Of a stretch of 6,073 nucleotides of DNA, positions 1-6,018 are shown piece by piece. The notes under the pieces are model-generated. The model ran no database searches and was not told the origin of the DNA. It worked only from the letters and a program-made list of their open reading frames with translations. The translations under genes and the position numbers were made by a program. How positions within the stretch are numbered: the stretch's first letter is position 1; each line of letters starts with the position of its first letter. Source of the stretch: an uncultured Pseudomonadota bacterium (GTDB lineage Bacteria; Pseudomonadota; Gammaproteobacteria; Burkholderiales; Usitatibacteraceae); the NCBI GenBank assembly GCA_937898635.1, contig CALEJW010000159.1:1-6073 (forward strand), read 5' to 3'.

Positions 1-774
1 CAGCTTCGTCGCGCCGAAGCGCAATGCCGTGTGGGACGACGCGGGCTTCGTGGTCTTCACGGGGCCGAGCGCGTAGAGGGTCCAGCCCGCCAGGCGCGTG
101 GCGGGATCGAGGACGCGGTCGCGGGAGGCGCCGCTCGCGGTGCCCGAGAAGGACCAGCGCGCCTTTTCCTTCGGTTTCTCGCCGGGCGTCTCCACGGCGA
201 GCGCGAAGCGGATCGCGCCCGCGCCGGTGCGCTCGAGCGTTCCCGTGAGCGCCCACGGCGCGCCGAGGCGGGCGTTGGCGGTGGGCGTGGAGACGACGAT
301 CGCCGACTTCGCCTCGCGGGCGTCCACGGCGAGCTTGCCCGTGAGGGAAGCCGGCCCGCCGGGCGCGGCCGCGTCCAGGAGGCGCACGAGGAGCTTCAGG
401 TTCACGATCGCGGCGTCGAGCGGGTCCACCTCGTAGCCGGGCTCGGGCGTGAATCCCTTCGTCGCGATCGCCTGCCCGCCCACGAGCAGCAGCGAGCCCC
501 GGGTGCGGCCCTTGGGCCCGGGCGTGTCCATCTCCACCATCACGTCGGCGGGATCGGCGTAGGTGCGGAAGGTCCAGGTGCCGGCTTCGCCCCGGGGCGG
601 CACCTTGACGGTGAGCGTGTAGTCCGCGAAGGCGGACCACGGCGAGGGCGGCGCCGCGGCGGCCCCGCCGATGGGCGGGTGGCCGGCGGGCATCGCGGGC
701 TTCGCGCCCGGCTGGGCGAGGGCCGCGGGCGGCAGGAGGAGGAGCGAGACGGCGAGGAGGAAGGGGGCTCTCAT
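1..774 (-). CDS. Exported protein of unknown function, C-terminus cut by window edge
   Basis: An uninterrupted minus-strand frame runs from an ATG at 774..772 to the left edge: 258 codons with no stop, so the C-terminus lies outside. The N-terminus is a textbook Sec signal peptide: Arg2, a hydrophobic run at residues 5-14, then A-L-A with predicted cleavage after Ala20. A Pro/Ala/Gly-rich linker follows (about 21-45), containing a short MPAGHPPI stretch at 28-35. From about residue 49 the protein looks beta-rich, with alternating polar and hydrophobic residues and no membrane segment. One more helical patch lies at about 119-137. I do not recognise the family; a periplasmic or surface-exposed protein is the inference. 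It is the last visible gene of the mscS-mgtE direction, 63 bases after mgtE. No Shine-Dalgarno sequence is visible before the ATG, and the start was chosen because the signal peptide begins there. No cysteine follows the signal peptide, so it is not a lipoprotein. Confidence 0.75.
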   Translation of the reverse strand, partial: MRAPFLLAVSLLLLPPAALAQPGAKPAMPAGHPPIGGAAAAPPSPWSAFADYTLTVKVPPRGEAGTWTFRTYADPADVMVEMDTPGPKGRTRGSLLLVGGQAIATKGFTPEPGYEVDPLDAAIVNLKLLVRLLDAAAPGGPASLTGKLAVDAREAKSAIVVSTPTANARLGAPWALTGTLERTGAGAIRFALAVETPGEKPKEKARWSFSGTASGASRDRVLDPATRLAGWTLYALGPVKTTKPASSHTALRFGATKL

Positions 775-790
775 GGTGGGCGGATTGTGC

Positions 791-809
791 CCGAGCGCAA
801 GGCGCCCGG
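791..809 (-). other. GC-rich hairpin between mgtE and the exported-protein gene
   Basis: On the minus-strand RNA, CCGGGCGC (809..802) pairs with GCGCUCGG (798..791) around a three-base loop. The stem has eight pairs including one G-U. The plus-strand RNA would instead have an A-C mismatch, so the hairpin is best formed in the direction of mgtE transcription. No U-run follows, so it is not a standard intrinsic terminator. It could act as a partial terminator, an mRNA end stabiliser, or nothing. It ends 16 bases before the next ATG. Confidence 0.35.
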
Positions 810-837
810 TTTGACGCGGGATAAACGCTCCAGCGCC

Positions 838-2148
838 CTACCCGAGCGTCGAGGCGAGGAGCGTCGCGATCCCGAGGAAGGAAAAGAACCCCGCCACGTC
901 CGTGACCGTGGTGAGCACGATGGACGAGGACTGCGCGGGGTCCATGCCGAAGCGCGAGAGCACGATGGGCACGAGCGCCCCGGCGATCCCCGCGATCACC
1001 ATGGCGATCACCATCGCGCTCGAGATCACCATCACCAGCCCCGCCGAGCCGCTCCAGAACCACACGCCCACGGCGGTGGTGGCGGCGATCGCGAGGCCGT
1101 TCACGAGCCCCGCGCCCGCCTCCTTGCCGACCACGCGCGGCCAGTGGCGCAGGCTGATCTCGCGCAGCACCAGCCCGCGCATGGTGACCGCGAGCGCCTG
1201 CGCGCCGGCGTTGCCCGACTGCCCGGCCACCACCGGCAGCAGCACCGCGAGCGCGGTGAACCTGGCGATGGTGTGCTCGAAGAGGCCCACGACCGAAGCG
1301 GCGAGGAAGGCGGTGAGGAGGTTGATCTGCAGCCAGGGCAGGCGCTTCCTCACCGCGAAGAGCGGGCCCGAGAGCGCGCGCTCGTCGCGGCTCGCGCCCA
1401 CCATGGTCTGGATGTCGATGCTGGTCTCCACCTCGATCGCCGCGAGGAGCGCCGCGTGGCGGATGAGGCCCACGAAGCGCCCGTCCACGGCGACCACCGG
1501 GAGCTCGGTGATGGCGCGGTGCTCGAGGATCGCCACCACGTCCTCGTGCGGGTCGAGGGCATAGACCACGGCGAGCACCGGGCGCAGGATCTCGCGGACC
1601 GGGAGCGAGGGCTCGGCCACGGCGAGGTCCTGGATCTCGACGCGGCCCGCGAGCTTGCCCTCGTCGTCCACGACGAAGAGCTCGCGCAGGCCGTGGCGCT
1701 TGAGCGCCCGGAGCCGCGCGAGCGCCTGGCCCACGGAGAGGTCGGCCCGCAGCGGCGTCACGTCGGGATCCATCAGCCTCCCGGCGGAGTTCTCCGGGTA
1801 GCTCAAAAGCTCCTTCAGCTCCCGCGCCACCTGGGGATCGAGCGCGGCGAGGCGGCGCTCGCGCTCGGCCGGGTCCCACTGCGCGAGCACCGCGACGCTC
1901 GCGGCGGGCTCGGCCTCGGCGAGGAGGTGGCGCGCGAGCTCCTCGGGCAGCGCCTCGAGGATCGCGCGGGCGATGTCGGCGCCGAGCGCCTGCCAGGTGC
2001 GCACCACCGCGTGCGCGGGCTGCGACGCGAGGAGCGCCGCGCCTTCCTCCGGCGGCATCGCCTCGAGCTGGCGCGCCGCCTCGTGGGGATAGTCGAGGAG
2101 GTAGCGCCGGTTGAGCGCGGAGACGGCGGGAAGCGGTGCGGCGCTCAC
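838..2148 (-). CDS. mgtE: Magnesium channel/transporter MgtE
   Basis: Full-length MgtE (436 aa; the family is usually about 450), an inner-membrane Mg2+-selective channel that works as a homodimer and is closed by cytosolic Mg2+. Domains in order: superhelical N domain (about 10-113), the LLSYPENSAG junction (114-123), a CBS pair (about 124-245), a linker helix, then five membrane helices (about 272-291, 298-322, 346-366, 371-396, 407-433). Hallmarks seen are RLPWLQIN (269-276), the pore motif PVVAGQSGNAGAQ (305-317) and TTVTDVAGFF (413-422). Asp417 in the last matches by position the pore Asp432 of the Thermus protein. The start is GTG at 2148..2146, preceded by GGAGGAG at 2157..2151, and its GTGA overlaps the upstream stop by four bases, so translation is probably coupled. 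Oddity: the helix after the second CBS reads RHAALLAAIEVE (230-241), where canonical MgtE has an Asp-rich sequence. Identification is secure; the gating behaviour is not. Confidence 0.95.
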   Translation of the reverse strand: MSAAPLPAVSALNRRYLLDYPHEAARQLEAMPPEEGAALLASQPAHAVVRTWQALGADIARAILEALPEELARHLLAEAEPAASVAVLAQWDPAERERRLAALDPQVARELKELLSYPENSAGRLMDPDVTPLRADLSVGQALARLRALKRHGLRELFVVDDEGKLAGRVEIQDLAVAEPSLPVREILRPVLAVVYALDPHEDVVAILEHRAITELPVVAVDGRFVGLIRHAALLAAIEVETSIDIQTMVGASRDERALSGPLFAVRKRLPWLQINLLTAFLAASVVGLFEHTIARFTALAVLLPVVAGQSGNAGAQALAVTMRGLVLREISLRHWPRVVGKEAGAGLVNGLAIAATTAVGVWFWSGSAGLVMVISSAMVIAMVIAGIAGALVPIVLSRFGMDPAQSSSIVLTTVTDVAGFFSFLGIATLLASTLG

Positions 2149-2990
2149 GGCTCCTCCGGCAGCACGCGGCCGGCGGCGGGAATGGCCGCGAGACCCGCGC
2201 GCGCGAGACCCGACACCGCGTCCCAGTAGCCTCGCGCGAGGATTCCCGCCACGGTGTCGCTGCCGGACGCCGCGCGCGGGATGGCGCGCGAGCGCGCCTG
2301 CGCGAGCTTCGCGGAATCGAGGACGCCGATGAGGCGCTGGCCGCGCTCGACCACGGGCAGCGCGCTCGCCTGGCGCCAGCCCGGATGGGCCGCGGCGCCC
2401 GCGAGGGGCATGAACGCCGGGAGCATGCCCGCGGGCGGGCGCATGAGGGAGGCGAGCGTGGTGGTGCCGGGCGCACGCAGCAGCACGTGCAGGTCCACCA
2501 CGCCGAGCAGGCGCTGGTCCTCGCCCACGACGAAGACGGAGGCCGCCTCGACGTCGGTGTCCACGCGCACGCGCTCGAGGGCGGCCGCGGCGGTGGTGGC
2601 GGGCGGCAAGGCGATGGTCTCGGGGTCGGCCCAGGCGCCCGCCGCGTCCTCGGGATAGCCCAGCAGCATGCGCGAGGCGATGGCCGTGGCCGTGGAGAGC
2701 CCCTCGACGAGGCGCGAGCGGCGCGGCTCCGCCACGTGGCGAAGGACCGCCACCGCGCCCTGCACGCCCGCGGCCGTGAGGAGCCCCAGCGCGGGCCCGT
2801 CCTCGAGGACGGCGACGATGCGCGCGGCCGCGGTGGGCAGCATCGCCGCGAGCGCCGGCGCCGCGGCCCGCGCGGGCAGCCGCGCGAAGAGCGCCGCCGC
2901 ATCCGCGCCGGGGAGCGATTCCAGCACCCGCGCCGCCGCCGCGGGATGGGAGGAGACGAAGGCGAGGGTGAGGGTCTCGGCCTCAGCCAT
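2145..2990 (-). CDS. Soluble MgtE-like protein: N domain plus degenerate CBS pair, no membrane part
   Basis: This 281-aa protein resembles only the cytoplasmic half of MgtE. Residues about 7-108 form an Ala/Leu-rich run of short helices like the MgtE N domain. The junction MLLGYPEDAAGAW (108-120) matches LLSYPENSAGRL in the neighbouring MgtE. A CBS-like unit follows (about 121-172; SVFVVGEDQRLLGVVDL at 151-167), then a shortened second one (about 176-233; ALPVVERGQRLIGVLD at 210-225). A tail to 281 contains GYWDAVSGLARAGL (254-267), with no hydrophobic helix long enough to be a sure membrane span. Its ATG overlaps the end of the mscS gene by eight bases, and its TGA overlaps the GTG of mgtE. 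Inference: a regulatory partner of MgtE, possibly heterodimerising through the CBS or N domains, or a diverged relic of an mgtE duplication. It could also act alone as a nucleotide or Mg2+ sensor. The start is supported by an AAGGGG about ten bases upstream. Confidence 0.85.
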   Translation of the reverse strand: MAEAETLTLAFVSSHPAAAARVLESLPGADAAALFARLPARAAAPALAAMLPTAAARIVAVLEDGPALGLLTAAGVQGAVAVLRHVAEPRRSRLVEGLSTATAIASRMLLGYPEDAAGAWADPETIALPPATTAAAALERVRVDTDVEAASVFVVGEDQRLLGVVDLHVLLRAPGTTTLASLMRPPAGMLPAFMPLAGAAAHPGWRQASALPVVERGQRLIGVLDSAKLAQARSRAIPRAASGSDTVAGILARGYWDAVSGLARAGLAAIPAAGRVLPEEP

Positions 2991-3816
2991 TGGCGGCGCG
3001 CCCCTTCACGGTGACGGGCAGCTCGTGCAGCAGGCGCGCGGGCACGAGGACGCGGCCCTCGCCCGTCTCGAGGACGAAGCCGGTCGCGGTGATCTCCAGG
3101 AGCCGGCCCTCGTGCTCGCCCACGCGCAGCGTCTGTCCCACGGCGAAGGCCTGGCGCAGGTGGTGCGCGGCGATCAGGTTGGCGACGAACTCGCGCGAGC
3201 CCAGGCCCACGGCGAGGGCGACGCCGCCGCCCACGGTCGCCGCGATGGCGCCCACGAAGAGGGCGAGGAAGGTGACGCGGATGCCGACCTGGTCGGCGCC
3301 GATGAGGATCGCGCCGGCGAGGATGCCCGCGCGCACGATGCGCGCCATCATCGCGCGCTGGCCGGGCTCCAGGCGCGGCAGCGTCGCCTGCACGAGGTCG
3401 GCGGCGAAGCCCGAGAGGAGCCAGCCCGCGACGAGGATCAGCAGCCCCACGGCGAGCGTGGGCAGGTACTCGATCAGCTTCGCGAGCCAGTCGGTGAAGG
3501 CCTGCAGGCCCAGCACCTGCGTCGCCGCGGTGATGAAGAGGAGCAGCACCACCCAGTACACGGCGGTGCCCGCGACGACGGAGGCGCGCGCGGCGCGCAC
3601 CTGCGAGAGCGCGCCGGGAAGCCCCAGGCGCGGCAGCATCGTGTCGAGGAGGAGGATCGCGCGGCGGGTGAGCACGCGAAGGATCCGCGCGAGCACCCAG
3701 CCCGCGAGGAGCAGCAGCACCGCCGCGAGCACGCCGGGCAGGTGGTGGATCACGCGCTCCACGAGGGTCGAGGCGGCGCGGGCGAGGGAATCGCCCAGGC
3801 CGCTGGCGGGGTTCAT
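2983..3816 (-). CDS. Small MscS-family mechanosensitive channel with TM-helix repeats
   Basis: A 277-aa inner-membrane protein. It has hydrophobic segments at about 26-48, 85-104, 119-140 and 160-176, then a Gly/Ala-rich pore-type helix at about 182-206 (GGGVALAVGLGSREFVANLI, 196-215) like MscS TM3, followed by a short beta domain (about 215-270). The two LAGW/VAGW-containing segments (around 39 and 131) look like the conserved TM-helix repeat found in many bacterial MscS-like proteins. After the beta domain the protein stops, so the C-terminal alpha/beta cage of E. coli MscS is absent. The expected role is an ion or osmolyte path opened by membrane tension; gating and selectivity cannot be read from sequence. 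ATG at 3816 was chosen because the frame upstream is antisense to amtB and GGGAG lies eight bases before it. It is the first gene of the mgtE operon and overlaps the next by eight bases (ATGGCTGA). Confidence 0.9.
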   Translation of the reverse strand: MNPASGLGDSLARAASTLVERVIHHLPGVLAAVLLLLAGWVLARILRVLTRRAILLLDTMLPRLGLPGALSQVRAARASVVAGTAVYWVVLLLFITAATQVLGLQAFTDWLAKLIEYLPTLAVGLLILVAGWLLSGFAADLVQATLPRLEPGQRAMMARIVRAGILAGAILIGADQVGIRVTFLALFVGAIAATVGGGVALAVGLGSREFVANLIAAHHLRQAFAVGQTLRVGEHEGRLLEITATGFVLETGEGRVLVPARLLHELPVTVKGRAANG

Positions 3817-3868
3817 CGTTCGGGCTCCCGGGAGTGTCGAGGGCAGGGAGGACGGCGCCTCCCGGGCC

Positions 3869-3897
3869 AGTATCGGCGAGGGGCGACGGGGGGTCAA
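3869..3897 (-). promoter_or_regulatory. Sigma70-like promoter for the mscS-mgtE operon
   Basis: On the minus strand, TTGACC (3897..3892; five of six matches to the -35 consensus) is followed after exactly 17 bases by GATACT (3874..3869; four of six to the -10). Transcription would start near 3862, giving a leader of about 45 bases before the mscS ATG. Position and spacing support it in this GC-rich context; it is not proven. Confidence 0.55.
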
Positions 3898-3917
3898 TCG
3901 CGCGCGCGGCGCCGGCG

Positions 3918-3923
3918 TATAGT
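3918..3923 (+). promoter_or_regulatory. Probable -10 box of amtB
   Basis: TATAGT matches the -10 consensus at five of six positions and is one of very few AT-rich hexamers in the intergenic region. The start site would fall near 3930, about 45 bases before the amtB ATG. The -35 region expected near 3895-3900 is poor (CAATCG), so an activator may be needed. It lies on top of the -35 of the opposite promoter. No convincing sigma54 site (GG-N10-GC in proper context) was found. Confidence 0.45.
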
Positions 3924-3975
3924 GGCGCCACCGCCGGCGGCAACGGCGGGAAGAACGGACCTCGGGGGAGGGAAC

Positions 3976-5178
3976 ATGGAAGGATTCAAGGCGTCCGCGG
4001 ACGTCCTCTTCATCCTGCTCGGCGCCATCATGGTCCTCGCGATGCACGCGGGGTTCGCCTTCCTGGAGCTCGGCACCGTGCGGCGCAAGAACCAGGTGAA
4101 CGCGCTCATGAAGATCCTCGTGGACTTCTCGGTGTCCACGATCGCCTACTTCTTCATCGGCTACACGCTCGCCTACGGCGCGAACTTCCTCGCCGGCGCG
4201 GAGAGCCTCGCCGCGAAGAGCGGCTACGAGCTGGTGAAGTTCTTCTTCCTCCTCACCTTCGCGGCGGCGATCCCGGCGATCGTCTCGGGCGGCATCGCCG
4301 AGCGCTTCCGCTTCAACCCGCAGATCGCCGCCACCTTCGTCCTCGTGGGCTTCCTCTACCCGTTCTTCGAGGGCATCGCGTGGAACCAGGCCTTCGGCTT
4401 CCAGGCCTGGGCGAAGGCCGCCTTCGGCGCCGAGTTCCACGACTTCGCCGGCTCCGTGGTCGTGCACGCGATGGGCGGCTGGGTGGCGCTCGCCGCGGTG
4501 CTGCTGCTCGGCCCCCGGCGCGGGCGCTACACGAAGGAAGGGCAGGTGGTCGCCTTCCCGCCTTCCAACATCCCCTTCCTCGCGCTGGGCGCGTGGATGC
4601 TCACCGTCGGCTGGTTCGGCTTCAACGTGATGAGCGCGCAGACCCTCGACAAGGTGAGCGGGCTCGTGGCCGCCAATTCCCTGATGGCGATGGCCGGTGG
4701 CACGCTCGCGGGCCTCGTGGTGGGGAGGAACGACCCGGGCTTCGTGCACAACGGCCCCCTCGCGGGACTGGTCGCGGTGTGCGCGGGCTCGGACGTGATG
4801 CACCCGCTGGGCGCGCTCGCCACGGGCGCGGTGGCCGGCGCGCTCTTCGTCGCGATGTTCAACGCCACGCAGAACCGCTGGCGCATCGACGACGTGCTCG
4901 GCGTCTGGCCGCTGCACGGGCTCTGCGGCGCCTGGGGCGGCATCGCCTGCGGGATCTTCGGCGCCAAGGCCCTGGGCGGGATGGGCGGCGTCTCCTTCGC
5001 GAGCCAGCTCGCGGGCACCGCGCTCGGCGTCGCGATCGCGCTCGGCGGCGGGTTCGCGATCTACGGCGCGTTGCGGGCGACGGTCGGCATCCGCCTCGAC
5101 CCCGAGCAGGAGTTCGAGGGCGCGGACATCGCGGTCCACCGGATCTCCGCCACGCCGGAGCGGGAAGAGCGCGCCTAG
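3976..5178 (+). CDS. amtB: Ammonium channel/transporter Amt
   Basis: A 400-aa Amt/Rh family protein; the family forms inner-membrane trimers that conduct ammonium. About eleven membrane helices are visible, and the first begins near residue 9, so there is no cleaved signal peptide as in E. coli AmtB. Family signatures are FLELGTVRRKNQVNAL (29-44), the GGIAERFRF block (105-113), DFAGSVVVHAMGGW (156-169), GWFGFNVMSA (212-221) and LHGLCGAWGG (313-322). By alignment in my head to E. coli AmtB, Asp156, the twin pore histidines His164 and His314, Phe216 and Ser220 of the outer binding site, and a Trp at 136 are all kept, so a working channel is expected. The C-terminal tail (DPEQEFEGADIAVH, 375-388) is the part that in known Amts contacts the PII protein GlnK. 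ATG 3976 was chosen for its GGGAGGG Shine-Dalgarno sequence just upstream. No glnK is adjacent; the upstream neighbour is divergent and the downstream one convergent. Confidence 0.95.
   Translation: MEGFKASADVLFILLGAIMVLAMHAGFAFLELGTVRRKNQVNALMKILVDFSVSTIAYFFIGYTLAYGANFLAGAESLAAKSGYELVKFFFLLTFAAAIPAIVSGGIAERFRFNPQIAATFVLVGFLYPFFEGIAWNQAFGFQAWAKAAFGAEFHDFAGSVVVHAMGGWVALAAVLLLGPRRGRYTKEGQVVAFPPSNIPFLALGAWMLTVGWFGFNVMSAQTLDKVSGLVAANSLMAMAGGTLAGLVVGRNDPGFVHNGPLAGLVAVCAGSDVMHPLGALATGAVAGALFVAMFNATQNRWRIDDVLGVWPLHGLCGAWGGIACGIFGAKALGGMGGVSFASQLAGTALGVAIALGGGFAIYGALRATVGIRLDPEQEFEGADIAVHRISATPEREERA
5175..5178. other. CTAG shared by two convergent stop codons
   Basis: The palindrome CTAG supplies TAG to amtB (5176-5178, plus strand) and TAG to the lipoprotein gene (5177..5175, minus strand). 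The two genes therefore overlap tail to tail with no space for a terminator between them, and each transcript must end inside the other gene. Confidence 0.95.
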
Positions 5179-6017
5179 TCCCGGGCGGGCGGCGCGAGCT
5201 CGCGCAGGCAGGCCTCCATCACGGTCGTCCTGAGCGGCACGTCCTCGCAGGGGCGCGCCAGGTGCGGCGCCTTCGCCGCGATCTCCTCCTCGAGGGGCTC
5301 CCAGTCGCGGATCCTCGCCTCCCACGCCGGGGTGTTCGTGTTGGCCTGCCGCTTGCCGATCGCGACCAGCGCGTCGAGCGCGGCCGCCGCGCCCATGGCG
5401 AACTGCGCGCCGCGCACCTTTGGGTCCATGTGGTCGTGGAGGAAGCTTGCCTGCTCCTCGACCCAGGCGCGCACGGCGGGATCGCTCGCCGTGGCGTAGT
5501 AGGCGCGGGCGAGGTTCGCGACGAGCGCGGCGCGCAGCTTGAAGGTGGACGCGCCGGAGGTCGCGTAGCTGGCGCCCTCGAAGTCGCGCAGCGCCCACTC
5601 GAGGCGGGCCACGCCCTCCGCGCGGCGGCCCTGCTCGATCAGGAGGACGCCGTGGTTGTTGGCGAGCCGGAGCCGCCCGCTCGCCGTGCGGAGCCTCTCC
5701 GCGTGGGTCTCGGCGAGGCGCTCGAGGAGCGGCAGCGCGATCGCGGGACGCCCCGCGCGGGCGGCGGCCTCGGTGGCGCACTCGGTCGCGCGCACCACGC
5801 CCGCGCCGCGCTCCTTCTCGGCGAGCGCGAACGCCTTCTCGCAGGCGGCGAAGACCTCGGTCCAGCGGTTGAGCTCCCAGGCCTTCGAGGCGAGCGTCAT
5901 CGCCTCCTCGTGGGTCGCGGGTCCGGCCGGCGCGTCGGCGCCGCGTCCGCAGCCCGCGACGGCGAGCGCGAGGCAGAGGCCGGCGCCCGCACCGGCCCGC
6001 CGCAAATCGAGTCCCAT
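5175..6017 (-). CDS. Predicted lipoprotein with TPR-like helical body
   Basis: A 280-aa protein. The N-terminus has two Arg (6-7), a hydrophobic stretch (about 12-21) and the lipobox V-A-G-C with lipidation expected at Cys23; Gly24 at +2 gives no inner-membrane retention signal, so outer-membrane sorting is plausible. The rest is helical. Pairs of amphipathic helices at about 36-68, 74-104, 115-147 and 160-195 have the Ala/Leu/Tyr pattern of tetratricopeptide repeats (for example NNHGVLLIEQGRRAEGVARL at 120-139), which usually bind other proteins. Cys59, Cys80, Cys257 and Cys270 could form disulfides in the periplasm. I do not recognise a specific family, and a scaffold or assembly role is only inferred. 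ATG 6017 lies one base after the stop of the upstream gene, with no clear Shine-Dalgarno sequence close by, suggesting coupled translation. Its 3' end overlaps that of the convergent amtB. Confidence 0.85.
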   Translation of the reverse strand: MGLDLRRAGAGAGLCLALAVAGCGRGADAPAGPATHEEAMTLASKAWELNRWTEVFAACEKAFALAEKERGAGVVRATECATEAAARAGRPAIALPLLERLAETHAERLRTASGRLRLANNHGVLLIEQGRRAEGVARLEWALRDFEGASYATSGASTFKLRAALVANLARAYYATASDPAVRAWVEEQASFLHDHMDPKVRGAQFAMGAAAALDALVAIGKRQANTNTPAWEARIRDWEPLEEEIAAKAPHLARPCEDVPLRTTVMEACLRELAPPARD

Positions 6018-6018
6018 G

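Noticed and set aside
818..838. Possible intrinsic terminator just after the mgtE stop (GCGC-TGGA-GCGT then TTAT on the minus strand)
   Set aside because: The stem is only four pairs with a wobble and the T-run is too short; the hairpin at 791-809 is stronger but also lacks a U-run.
31..2229. Long plus-strand open frame of 732 codons opposite mgtE and the exported-protein gene
   Set aside because: Its composition is almost only Arg, Gly, Ala, Glu and His, typical of the antisense frame of a GC-rich gene. It crosses three real genes and shows no recognisable domain.
838..2990. The idea that the soluble gene and mgtE are one gene broken by a frameshift
   Set aside because: The downstream MgtE has its own complete N domain, CBS pair, ribosome-binding site and start, so joining them would duplicate the cytoplasmic half.
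2136..3014. Plus-strand frame of 292 codons opposite the soluble MgtE-like gene
   Set aside because: Shadow frame with Arg/Gly/His-rich low-complexity translation; the minus strand has a recognisable product and consistent overlaps with both neighbours.
3923..3940. Sigma54 promoter for amtB around TGGCGCCACCGCCGGC
   Set aside because: The GG and GC elements do not sit ten bases apart as required, and the TATAGT box nearby is a better explanation.
2668..3975. Upstream extension of the amtB frame
   Set aside because: This part is antisense to the mscS and soluble MgtE-like genes and is low-complexity; recognisable Amt sequence and a good ribosome-binding site begin at 3976.
3817..5781. Upstream extension of the mscS frame
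   Set aside because: It is antisense to amtB and rich in Arg, His and Glu; real MscS-like sequence starts at the ATG at 3816, which has its own GGGAG.
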